DNA from: Chionis minor
Lineage: Eukaryota; Chordata; Aves; Charadriiformes; Chionididae
Length of the DNA: 64,000 nucleotides
Reading direction: 5' to 3'
Assembly: GCA_013398295.1 (NCBI GenBank)
Contig: VZSF01001388.1
Span: 85,737-149,736 of the forward strand
Position numbers and translations under genes: made by a program. The notes beneath the pieces are model-generated. The model did not search any database. It was not told where the DNA came from and saw nothing but the letters and a program-made list of their open reading frames with translations. Positions 48,561 to 59,741 of this stretch are shown here, in pieces (position 1 is the first letter of the stretch; the number at the start of each line of letters is the position of its first letter).

Positions 48561-51500
48561 CCCACCCCCCCCCCCCCCCCCCCGTATGATATTCAACCAG
48601 TTATTTCCAAATCAAAAGAAGAGCAAGTAATTGGCTGGAAGTTATCAACACATTATTTATAAATGGACTGGGTGTGAGAAGCTGGCCTTATATCAACCTC
48701 TGTTTACAGTTTTACATACATTTTTACCGTTGATTCAAAGCTGATGTTTAGCTGCCTGTGTTGTTATTTAACAAGTAAAACTGAGAGAATACAGCTGGCT
48801 TAATTTAGTCTGTGTGAGCAAGCCTGAAAGCTATTGCATGGACAATGGAGGAGAGGGAATGGATCTCCGTAAAAATAATTCCTTTGATGGTCTTAAGTAT
48901 GCATTTGGCAAACTTAAGGTAGTTTTGTACACGTTCCTGTCTAATTTTTATGAAAACAGTCATTTAATCTCTTTTTGCAAGTGAGGTTCTCCTTATTTTC
49001 CTTATTTGTTGATATTCCCTTTTACTCATTCTGTAGAAATAACTGTGGTGGGAAAGCAAATGATGCTTTTGCATTTTGGCAAGAAATGATCTCTTGAATT
49101 CCTGTGCAGACCTCTTCAGGGCCACTGTTACAGCTGCCTTCCCAGTTGAGAAAAGACTATGCAGAATTTCCATGTAACCTATTGAATCGCTTGTGGCTGT
49201 GTGATATGAAGGCCTTATTTTCCACCTCCTCTGTGCCCTGCTAGCTCAGCTTAGCAGAGGTGTTAGACTTGGAGCTGCTGCAGCCTCATCGTATTTCGTG
49301 GTAGCTTGTGGGCATATGTGAGTGGATGAGTAGTTCTGCGTTCCCAGTTTGCAAATGACAGAATCAGATGTGCTTATTCTACCTAACTGCAGATAGATTT
49401 TGGAGATTGAAAGCTTGAGAAATGGGATTCAAGCAAAGCTGGAATGGAAATCAGAAGACTTTCTAATAGATGTGAAACCTGAAAGCATTGCTGAACACAG
49501 CCCGGAGTTTGTGCTTGGCAGGACAGGAGTTAAACATTAAAAAGTTTTTTTTCTTATAGGCAGGAAAGGAAAAATTTATAGCTCATAATCAACCCATGAA
49601 AAATGTAGTCTGTGATGTTTCTTTCCTGTCTAAGGTCTTGGAAGGCTCCCGTTCCTATCTGTCTGTGGGTCTATCGAGTACAGGGAGTTTCTTCTCAAGG
49701 GCAGCAAATGTAAAGCTACTGCAAGATATGGGCAATTCTCCAGCCTGTTTTCAGAAAGCTTCCCTCCCCGACACACCAATTAAACAGTCAGGCGATAGGA
49801 GGTCAATGGGGCACAGTGTACCTTTTTTCTATTCCCCTATTTCCCCTCTTGACTGAAATTAAATTTTTGCTGGCAAAAATCAGTGTCTGTAATGGCTGTG
49901 AACTCTTCACCTTGCTCTGGGAGACTGGGTCTGTCTTAAAATGTGTTTATTCTTCAGCTTATGAAAGTGGCCATCAACCAAGCCTCTGAAAACTGAGCTT
50001 AGTATGAGGAGTGTGTGAACAATACCAGTACACGAACTTATCCTGTGGAGAGGTTCCTTCTTCCAAATCATTGCTGAACTGGTAAACCCTCATAAGAAAC
50101 AATACCCAACGCAGATCTTGGCGGTGGAGCCAGTACGGATGATAGTGAGTTTGTGATGTAGGTGTGGAAAGGGGGCTACAAAGCATGAGAAATTTAGGGC
50201 ATGGAGTGAGGTTACAGTGTTCTCCTGCCTTTGGTGGAAAAGAGACAAAATTATAGTAGACAGTGGCATTTGTGACTGTGTGATGTAGCATTCTGGGTCT
50301 GTGCAGGGCTACAGGAGATGATTCAAAATGGGAGAAGACGGGAGGGTGGAGTGAGGGCTTGGGAGCACCACTGTGGGCATCTGCCCATTTTGGCCTTCCT
50401 CAGCCTTGGAATGTGGAGCTGAGCTGATACTGTTGGCTTCACCGTGGTGGTGGTGCACTGGCTGTTGTGTGACACCTGTCCTGACTGAGAAAAGTGTTTC
50501 TGAAACTCCAGATATAAAGTTTGGCCACCACTGGCCTAAACCATGAAGGCCTTACTCATTGCATGTATGGTGGAAGCTTGTCTGAGCAGAGTTGTGTAAA
50601 TTCAGTCCAAAATTTTTTTCAGATGTAAAGAGAGTCTTCCAAGCTGCACAATCTGTGTTTTATGTTTGCAATGAAACCTGAAATCCAGAATGTGTTTGTA
50701 TGTTAATTTTTGGTTGCAAATACTTTTTGTAGCTCTGAAATTGTAATTCCAGAGTTTCTCCTGTCAGCAAGCCTAACCAAACAGTATTACTGACAGCTTT
50801 CCAAACACTCTGGCTAATTGAAAGTTTGAAGTTGCCACAATATCATAGAAGGAAACCAAGAAACAACAGGCTAAAGTGGATAGGACTTGTAAAATGACAT
50901 CTGTGTGGGATTAAAAGTTAATTGAGTTTTGAGGGGAAAAAAAACCCCAAACAATATGATTAAAATGGGACAAGGAGAGTGAGAGACGCTACCTTTACTC
51001 TTTCTTAACTATTGGCTTATTTTGAGTGCCACTGAGCAGCTGAGTTAACCAAGTACTGCTGTGGTTTCCCTACTTGCAGAACAAACATGCCAGTATTCGT
51101 ATGTGGCTCTGTTATGAGCGCTTTCTGGGTTGGCTTTTGGGTTCCGTCTTGTCTACATGTAAAATCTGTGTTTGTATTTGAACTCTTCTCATGATCTCAT
51201 AAATTGAGGAGAGAGAGGTCCTCCTGGTGGGCTTGTCCCTTTCCATTTTGCAGCTATTAACATAATAAACCCAGAGCCACTACATCCATGTGTCTGAGGA
51301 TTTGAACTTTAAAAGCCAGATGCCTGATTGTCAGGAGTGCAGAGCATGGATGCTCTTTGAGCCAATGCATCGGTGTCTCTAACTGGATACTTACGGTTAG
51401 AGGTTTTTTCTTCTTCTTCATGGAATATCGTTGGGAATATGGGATACTGTTATTTCATGAAGGTCTTGTGAAACAGGATTATTGGAATAGGTATCAGGGT

Positions 51501-53901
51501 AGGTTTCTGCAGTTGTGAAAAATATGGTCATTGGAGGGCTAAGCTCTCACAGCTAACTACGCAGCACAGCCCTAAGCATTTGCAGAACAGAATAGGGCCT
51601 GCTGCAATCAGGGCTGTTATTGCTTGGTCATCTCAGCTGTTTTTCTGATAGCAGAAGAATTCATGAGATCTGCTGCCCTACAAAACTGTGTTTCTTCTTT
51701 CCTAAACATCTTTCCTTGCTTTCCGTGACAGCAATACCTGCAAAGTCACCTCTCACCTCTCATGCCTGCCACAGCATTTATGACTGCAGGCTAGAAGGGA
51801 TTTGAAATACAGGGAGGCTTTCAGCGTTGCAGAGGAAATCTTCAGGACTTCCTCTTCTCAGGAAGTTTAGATGTTTATGGTGCCTTTTATTCTGGAACAA
51901 AGGGCTTTTTCCCCTCTCATGTTATGTTCTACTCTGAACACCGAAGTAGGTGATCATGAGACAGTGGCTATGACCAGTGTGTCATGTTATGTGACCACAC
52001 ACAAAAGTCCTTTTCCCTAATTTTTCTGTCAGCTCATGTAAACAAAATTCTCTTTAAAAGTTTTTTGATATGCTGTCTGTGTCTTCCGAGCCTGTAATAT
52101 GTGCTGTGCCCAAAAATATACATGCTGATTTACCAGTGCATTGCTATGAGGAACCAAAGATCTCTACAGCAGAAAAAATAAGCTGATCATTATTTTTTTA
52201 TCCAGGCTTGAATTTTCTTAAAACTTGAAGAAATTTGGTTATTTTTCCAGACTACTTCTAGTTTTTCCACATTTAGTTGAAATTGGTCAACAACATTGTA
52301 TGTTATTTCTGGGAAACGATAGCATAAATTATAAGTCTTGTTTTCTTACAAAATCAAGTTGAAATGATGAAAAATCCCTGCCAAGACAGGATTTAAAGAC
52401 ATTCCCGTAAGCATACATTTGTGCAGTATCTAAGTACCAATCTAATAGGTGGGTGTGGATTAAAACCTACATAAACCAGGAAAAGTAGATAAACAGATCA
52501 CTTCCCTCTGTTTCAGGCAGGGTGGAAACCATGTTGAATCATCAGCTCCAGTTTCCCCTCATCCCCCTCAGTCTGTAGAGGGATTGTCCATAGGCAGTTC
52601 TCTGCAGTTGGTGTCTTTTCAGCTGCATGTGTCTAAGAAGATCCAGCATAACTTTCCTGTACGAGATTCAATGCTCCTATAACACCTTAAGCATCTTTTT
52701 CCTGCACTGCCAGCACGACTGAGATAACTTTTCGCATGGTATAATTTGACAGCCCCTCCTCATCTGTGGGCTAAGGGTAAAATCAAGATTCTGCTGATAT
52801 ATTTTTGTTACGCATTTCTTCCTAAGATTAGCAAGGCCAAGATGTCTTCTGGGTTCAGCTATCTTGGTGGTTCAAGCTTGATACTGGGTGCTTGCAGCAT
52901 AGCGCTGCCCATGCTGCACGTGTCACGATGAAGGTTTTATCTTCACAGATGAGGCAATCTCACTAACTTGTGTGTGCTCATGGGGGTTAGGTTCAGGCTT
53001 AAATTGCTTTTTTGCAGAACCCAAGGTTTCATGAATGGGCAGCCTTTCTACTAAGACAGGAGATAATGAGTAATATGGTGTGGCGGACTGTGCAGCTTTG
53101 GTTTGATCGCCAGACTTGGCAGCAGGAATTGATGAGAGGAAGGGCACCAAAGGAAGTGTTTGATTTAGCACCTCTACTGGGAAGCTGCTACCCTGAAGGA
53201 GCTGCAAATACCTTGTTTCCTCCCTGCTTATTTTCCCACAACATCCTGGGGAGCAGCAAGGGAGCAAACATTGCAGCCTCACTGGGCCGCAGCTTTTCCC
53301 ACTGGCACAAGAGGGAATAAAGAAATTATGTTCTGCTCTTGATTGTGTGCATAATGTCAGGTAGTTACTCAAACAGGGTCACGGTACAGCTAAACAAAGA
53401 TACTTCAACGTGATTAAACAAAGCATAACTCCAAGGTAATTTGTAAGTCTTGCTTTGCTGCCTTGACAAACAGTGCAATACAGGGAAGCAGGATCATAAT
53501 GAATGACAGTCATAAACCCAAAGGATTTTCTAACTGAGATGCTGGCTTTATATACTTGGGCAAGGGCTGTTTCTGTTACTACTGATTACAATGGACACTG
53601 GAGTAGTGCGAGGAGCAGCAGCAGCAAGCAGTGGTGGTACACACCAGGAGAGATGCATGTGGACAAGTAGAAGCTTGACTGAACAAAGGGCGTTTTCCCA
53701 GCAATTGACCCCAGACCCACCGACTGGATGACACAGCCAGGTGCAGAGCCTGCACTGGGCAATATGGGAGATTTAAGCAGGTGAAAACAGTCAGCCCAGC
53801 TGATTGCAATGGATGCTGGAGCATGTGTATTTCCCAGCGGGCAGCCATGTGGCAGCATGGTGACCATTCAGCAAAAAGCAGTGTCTCCTGTTTCTCCTGA
53901 G

Positions 53902-54582
53902 CACATGGCAGAACCAATGCAGCCACACAGGCCGAGCTTCTGTTCCAGCATGTGGCCACCGAGCTTCACAGCTGTCGGATGTCTGAAGGGATATTCCTAC
54001 AGGTGGAAAGTGATTGCAAGCAAGATTGTGGGAGGTGTGACCACTTTGATGAACGGCTCTGCGTGGTGGCTGAGCTGCAGGAGGAGTTAAGGAGTTAAGG
54101 TTAAGGAGTTAAGGTTAAGGAATATTCAAGAGTCTGAGAGATTGATTGACCAATGGAGCTGCACTCTACCACCTACGATCTAGAGAAGCCAAATCAGCAT
54201 GGCCACTACAGAGGCAGGTCCTGGATCTGTTTTGTGCCAGGTGGAAGGCAGTGTCACAAGGGATAAGGAGGGGTGGAAGAAGGTCAGAAACACCTCTTTA
54301 CCCTCCTAGATACCCTTATAGAACAGGTAGGAGGCCCTGGGTATGGTAGATGAAGCACATAATGAGAAAGAGGAGGAACCTGTGCAAGCAGTCTTGCTAA
54401 GGGCAGAGAGACCAACCCCTCGCAATAAGACCTGCATTAAGATCAGCACCAAGAAGAAACTATGGCAAGTCATGGTCATTGACGATTCCCCCCTGTGTGG
54501 AACAGAAGCACCTCTTTGCAGACTGGACTCTCTTTTCAGGGAATTTTGCTGCCTCTCTGGGCCCCGAACAAGTACTTGGTGA
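53902..54582 (+). pseudogene. CR1 ORF1 remnant (nucleic-acid-binding/esterase-like protein)
   Basis: CR1 ORF1 encodes an RNA-binding accessory protein, which in many CR1 elements carries an esterase-like domain. Here the frame from 53913 reads TNAATQAELLF and later CDHFDERLCVVAELQEEL, matching the CR1 ORF1 pattern of an AATQ-type motif followed by a CDxF...LCVVxELxEEL coiled coil. It ends at a TAA (54088-54090) created within a tandem GGAGTTAAGGTTAA array. In other frames downstream, AWPLQRQVLDLF and then the esterase block DDSPLCGTEAPLCR and REFCCLSGPR can be read, where functional copies would have a GDSLLRGTEAPICR-type motif. The nucleophile region is altered and the frame is broken, so this is a dead copy. 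Confidence 0.8.
54083..54118 (+). repeat. Tandem GGAGTTAAGGTTAA array inside CR1 ORF1
   Basis: One 8-base partial unit (GGAGTTAA) is followed by two perfect 14-base units. It falls in the Leu/Arg-rich coiled-coil part of ORF1, where codons for LRR-type repeats favour slippage. Each unit contains TAA, so expansion introduced stops. Confidence 0.9.
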
Positions 54583-56798
54583 TCCAAACAGGAAAGATTC
54601 CCTCCTAGGCCTGCTGTTCGTGAATAGAGAGGGACTCATGGGGGATGTGATGGTAGGTGGCTGTCTTGGCCACAGTGATCATGAAATGGTTGAGTTTAAA
54701 ATTTTCAGCGTAATGAGAGAAAAAAGGACAGCAGAGTTGCTACTCTGGGATTCAGGAAAGCGAACTTTAAACTAGTTGGGTAGACTACCCTGGGAATCTG
54801 CTTTTGAGGGCTTAGGGGTCTGTGAGTGCTGGTCAGTCTTTAAGAAACATCTTTTAGAAGTACAGGAGCAGGCAATTCCCCTGTGGTGTAAGTCAAGCAA
54901 GCGGAGCAGAAAGACCACCTTGGCTGAAAAGGGAATCTACATGGAACTCAAGAGGAAAAAAAAAAAAACCTGTATGATCTCTGGAAGTGAGATCAGGCTT
55001 TGCAGAAAGATCAGAGCTGTGGTTCGCTTAGGCACAGAGAAGACACAAAAGACCAAAGCTCAATTAGAGTTGAAACTGACCAGTGTTGTTTCAGATAACA
55101 TGAAGGGATTTTTTAAGCATGTTAATAGCAAGAGGAAGTCTAAAGAAAACATTGGACCAATACTGGTTGAAGATGGTCATCTGACTAATATGGATGAAGA
55201 AAAAGCAGAGGCATTCAATGCCTTTTTTGCCTCAGGCTTTAATAATACTGATAGACCTTGGGCTGTCCGATCCTCTGAGTCAGAGGACAATGAGTGTGGT
55301 AACAGTGACTTGCCATTTGCGGGCACTGAAGTTTTAAGGGACCAGCTGTACCAGATGAATGTTCACAAGACCATGGGGCCTGATGGGTTTCATCCCAGAG
55401 TACTGAAGGAGCTAGCAGATGTTACGGCAGGACCCCTCTCAATTGCCTACCAAAGGTCTTGGGAGGTCCCTGCTGACTGCAAGCTAGCCAATGTTATTCC
55501 AGCCTACAAAAAGGGTATGAGGAAAGACCCAGGGAACTACAGACCTGTTAGACTAACCTCAGTGTCTGCAAAAATTAGGGAGAAGATTATACTGGGTGCT
55601 ATTGAAAAGCATTTAAAGAATAATGCAATCATCAGGCTCAGTCAACATGAGTTCACAAAAAGGAAGTCCTGTCAAACTTATTTGATATCCTTCTACAACA
55701 CCCACTTTGTGGATGAAGGGAAGGTGGTGGATGTAGTTTTTCTGGTTCTTAGTAAGGCTTTTGATGCTGTCCCTCACCACATCCTTCTGGCCAAGTTGTC
55801 CCAAGTGTGGGATGAGTGGGTTTACAGTGCACCAGGTGAAGGACTGGCTGAATGGCAGAACTCAAAGTGTTATAGTGAATGTGGTTACATATGGCTGGTG
55901 ACAGGTCCCCAGCAATGTTCCTCAGCGCTCAATTTTAGGGCCAGTTCTGCTCAATGTGTTTATCAACGATCTGGAGTTGAATGCATCGTTAGCAAGCTTG
56001 CTGATGATACCAGACTGGGAGGTGCTGTTGACTCTCACGAGGGACAGGAGGCCTTGCAGGGGAATCTACATAGGTTGGATCACTGGGCTATGGTTAATGG
56101 GATGACATTTACCAAGTCAAAAAGCCAGATTCTGCACCTAGGATGGAGTAAGGCTGAGCCCAAGTATAACTTGGGAGAGGAATGGCTGGAGAGCAGCCCT
56201 GCGGAAAGGGATCTGGGGGTGCTGGTTGACAAGAGGCTCAATGGGAGCCAGCAGTGTGCCCTGACAGCCAAGAGGCCAAACCACATCCTGGGGTGCATCA
56301 AACACGGCACGACCAGCTGGTGAAGAGAGGGGATTTTACTGCTGTACTCGGCAATGGTGTGGCCTCACCTCGAGTACCGTGTGCAGTTCTGGGCCCCCCC
56401 AAATGAGGTTGTGAAGGTCCTTGAATGCATCCAGAGGAGGGCAACAAAGCTGGTGGAAGGGCTGGGAGGCGTGTGCTGTGAGGAGCGGCTAAGGACTTTG
56501 GGCTTGCCTAGCTTGGAGAAGAGGAGGCTGAGGGGTGACCTCACTGCTCTCTACGGCTTCCTGAGGAGGAGATGTGGAGACGGAAGTGATGGTCTCTTCT
56601 CCCCGGTATCCAGTGATAAGACAACGTGGGAATGGCTCAAAGCTGCACCAGGGGAGGTTTAGACTGGACATTAGGAAGTATTTCTTTACCGAGAGGGTGG
56701 TCAAACACTGGCACAGGCTTCCTAGCAAGGTGGTTGATGCACCAGGCTTGTCAGTGTTTAAGAGGCATTTGGACAATGCCCGTAATAACATGCTTTAA
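54583..56798 (+). pseudogene. CR1 ORF2 remnant (endonuclease C-terminus plus reverse transcriptase)
   Basis: CR1 ORF2 makes the endonuclease and reverse transcriptase that copy the element by target-primed reverse transcription. The frame begins with the last part of the endonuclease (VNREGLMGDVMVGG, then GHSDHEMVEF); most of that domain is missing. After a TAG at 54773-54775 the same frame stays open to TGA at 56321-56323. It covers VHKTMGPDGFHPRVLKELAD, NVIPAYKKG, NYRPVRLTSV, the motif A-like SKAFDAVPHH and the catalytic motif C LADDTRLGG. Between about 55815 and 55985 the recognisable peptide moves to the +1 frame (VKDWLNGRTQ, then SILGPVLLNVFINDLE) and then returns. The C-terminal part resumes at 56333 ([15 protein letters not shown]) and shifts frame again near 56615 to read [19 protein letters not shown]. 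It cannot make an intact protein. Confidence 0.93.
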
Positions 56799-56881
56799 CT
56801 TTTGGTCAGCCCTGAAGTGGTCAGGTAGTTGGACTAGATGATTGTTGTAGGTCCCCTGCAACTGAAATATTGTATTCTATT

Positions 56882-57239
56882 ATCTTAATTGCTTTATCAT
56901 TATTTGAACTTCCTGAATTTAATAGAAAGGTCTCAATATAGTTTAAATGGATTTGATTCTATATTGGTTTGCATTTTGGGGCTGTAACTGGATCTGCTTG
57001 TAGGAGTGCAAATCAGGAACAACTTCACTGAAGTCCCTGGCAAAATCTGAGTGACATCGTACTAAGATTCCATCCCTAAAAAGAATAAATTAAGCTCCTT
57101 GCTCAGAAAGTGTTTGTACTGCCTTCGTGTGGGGTATGAATGTCTCAGTGTTTTTATTGTTATATTAGATACAGATACATATGATTGCATCAATACATGT
57201 TGTATACTACCGGTGTGTTCTCTATGTATTTGCTCTTAG
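56882..57239 (+). other. RGL1: RGL1 intron 4, final segment
   Basis: This is ordinary AT-rich intron sequence between the CR1 3' end and the exon 5 acceptor (TTTGCTCTTAG). I see no other feature. Confidence 0.8.
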
Positions 57240-57424
57240 TGCAATAGCATCGATCTTACGAGCCTGGCTCGACCAGTGCTCTGAGGATTTCAGAGAGCCA
57301 CCCAACTACCCATGTTTGATGAAGTTACTGGATTACCTGAAGACGAATATACCCGGCTCTGACCCAGAGAGGAGGGCACAGAACCTCTTAGAGCAGTTCC
57401 AGAACCAGGAAGTGGAAAATGACG
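57240..57424 (+). CDS. RGL1: RGL1 coding exon 5 (residues 142-204, end of REM domain)
   Basis: The first base completes codon 142; the exon then encodes AIASILRAWLDQCSEDFREP, PNYPCLMKLLDYLKTNIPGS and DPERRAQNLLEQFQNQEVEN. This is the second half of the REM domain and its C-terminal helix, a strong match to RGL1. The acceptor is GCTCTTAG|T and the donor GACG|GTAAGC. It ends with one base of codon 204, completed by AT at the start of exon 6 (Asp). Reading on past the donor gives an unrelated tail, confirming the splice position. Confidence 0.96.
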
Positions 57425-59590
57425 GTAAGCCACCTTTCCCTTCTGTCTTTCTGGTCTCCCAGACTGTAAGGTACTAAGGGATTTATGTGCAGCACATTTC
57501 ATTAACTCTCATGCTAATTGACAATATTGTGAGTCTCACCAGTGACTTTTTTTGTTATGTTTTTTTATTTAAAAAAAAACTCTGTATGAGGTTGCAGGTT
57601 CTGTGCGGGATGAAATAGTTGTACAGTGTAGATGCCTGTGCCTGTTCATTCTGGGGTGAACTGGGAAATCCAGCACTTCACTAATATTTAGCCAAAGCTT
57701 TGAGATTGCTGCAGCAACTAAATGGTTAATTGTCAGCACACTTCCCCATGCCATTGAATTAAAACACACAGCTGCTCTTTAGACAGTTTTCTCATTTCAC
57801 CCTCCATCCCACTCCCCTCTATACTCTCCCCCCCCACTCCCCCTCAGGAAAAACCCAAACCCAACAAAAAGCAAAATCCAGACCTGCAGCAAAATACAGC
57901 TTGGGTCGCAAGCCTTGTTGTCACAAAGCTTTTCTTCCTAGTTACCATCATGTCAAAGGAAGTGTCTGTGGCTGTTTTTTCCTATTTGAGTGGCTGGCTG
58001 CTGGTAGCCAAGGACAGAGGAAAAACTTACGTTATTGGGGGTCACAATCTACTGAAACAATAGTGAACTGTAGTAACACAAATATGCTGTGTGCAGCGTC
58101 AAGCCTGACACATACCCTTATCCTGGTCAGAAAACTTCCTGTAGCATAAGCTGAAAAGCCATAGGAGCTCACATAGTGTGTGAATGAGAACTAGAATCAA
58201 CTTCCAGCTTTGGTAGAGGGGAAAGGGGGAATAATTCATGTAGTAAAGGACAAAGGAAATGACAGAAAAAGACCCAAGCATTTCATCCCATAAAAATCAT
58301 GTCTACCGGATGTTCCAGAAATACAGTGTCAATGCATAATAGTGTGAAATGCCAATTTAACTCTGTCATTAACACGTACATAAAAAGGAGTACACACAGA
58401 GCCCAGGCATTTTCCTTATTGAACACAAGTGAGTGAACAGGGTCACTAGTATGTGCCTGTTAATGTCCTTTCCTGGGTTTGGTTCCCACAGGTCAAACAA
58501 AAGAAAGCTCACGAGAGCTATATTTTGGTCCACCTGTTGTTCAAAGTGAGCAGGAGTTCCTAGCAGCCCTGTTTCTACATTTGTTTCCTCAAGTAATAGT
58601 TGAAAAGGTTATTTTCTGAGTTATAGATGGGTTGGTCTGAGTGATAACATTTCCCAAATTGTGGCAGAATAGAGGCTGTTAATTAGAATAAAATAAGAGG
58701 AGAACTCAACCTGCAGGGTCTGTAGAGAAGAGCTTTAGAGTTGTCATTTTATCAGAGCTTCATCTTTGTTTATTTCAGAGATTTCTTTCAAAACTCTTAA
58801 TGTGTTGTCTGCAATCAAGGCTTGCTGATAATTATTGTTCTAAAGCATTCATATCGTGTTATGAATTTACAAATTTGGGCCCTTATCCTAGAGTTTGATT
58901 TGTGTAATCAGACCTCCATTCAGTGCTGCCATCAGCCATGCCAGTAGATTAGATTGCAGTACCAGATACATAGATAAAAGCTGTTCCCCGGCCTCAGTGC
59001 TTGCAGCTTGAGCAACACAAAGCAAGGTGAGTCAGAAAGGGATCCTGTTTGCTCTCAGTGAAGTCAAGAGGGCAGCTGGGCTTTGAGCGGGCTAAATGGA
59101 TCAGAGTGATTTGAAGATGATGAGATACTTGAGTGTAAGAGGATTACAGCTGCTTGGAGAGTAGGGAGAAGACTGGTTACACATTTATGAAGGTGAGAGA
59201 GAAAGGAGAAAGAGGCATGAAAAAAGAAAAGGAAAATCCTGCAATGCACGCCAGGACCTGATTTTAAGGGCTCTGTGAGGTTTTGACTGGGGTTGCAACT
59301 CGGTGATGAGGATTTTCAGTTGAATTTCAAGAGCTGAAAGAAAATGAGAAGTTAAATATCCAAAAAGAGAGAGAAAAAAGTGTGACTCTTGTAACTGTTC
59401 AGTAGAAGTTGCATTTAATTACGTGTATTGTCAGAAAAGAGCCATGGAAAAATAAGGCCTGAACAGAGATCTCCATTTTGTTGTGTTTAGCTCTGTCAAT
59501 AAGTTATGCAATTGAAAGGTACAGATGGAAATCTGTATACAGACTGTAGTTATGATTTATTACATTAAAACCAGCAGTTTACATTGATTA

Positions 59591-59624
59591 ACTAATAAAG
59601 AAAGAAAACTAATAAAGAAAGAAA
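59591..59624 (+). repeat. 17-bp tandem duplication
   Basis: ACTAATAAAGAAAGAAA occurs twice head-to-tail in A-rich sequence. It is consistent with replication slippage. Confidence 0.9.
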
Positions 59625-59682
59625 AAATGAAGTATTTAAAAAAGCAATGATGAAGTATCACTTTATCTGCTTTTGTTGCTTT

Positions 59683-59741
59683 AATCATAGAATCACCTAG
59701 ATTGGAAGAGACCTTTAAGATTAAGTCCAACCTTTAAAGTC
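59683..59741 (-). mobile_element. CR1 LINE 3'-end scrap
   Basis: The + strand reads AATCATAGAATCACCTAG, GGAAGAGACCTTTAAGATTA and AGTCCAACCT. This is the reverse complement of the terminal part of a CR1 element, of a different 3'-end subtype from the copy at 31125. Only about 60 bases remain, so the insertion was very short or has decayed beyond recognition. Confidence 0.85.

Larger units (their letters stand above)
41425..53579 (+). other. RGL1: RGL1 intron 4, part upstream of the CR1 element
   Basis: This part of the intron holds no recognisable gene. It contains a direct duplication (42257-42436 and 44354-44531), a T39 tract with one ambiguous base (45942-45980), and a 14-N assembly gap next to a C tract (48547-48583). 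Opposite-strand open frames of 102 and 149 codons overlap at 52923-53372 just upstream of the CR1; I recognise neither. Confidence 0.75.
53580..56881 (+). mobile_element. CR1 LINE, internally deleted, nearly full length
   Basis: This is a chicken-repeat-1 non-LTR retrotransposon in the same orientation as RGL1. From 5' to 3' it has an ORF1 remnant (Cys-rich/coiled-coil part and esterase-like part), the last part of an ORF2 endonuclease, a long reverse-transcriptase region, and a CR1-type 3' end (TAGTTGGACTAGATGATTG followed by a short terminal ATTCTAT-like repeat near 56868-56880). The 5' boundary is uncertain: CTGATT(A/G)CAATGGA occurs at 53582 and again at 53800, suggesting the 5' region may begin between these points. 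Most avian CR1 copies are severely 5'-truncated, so more than 3 kb is unusual. In-frame stops and frameshifts show it is not intact. Confidence 0.93.
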
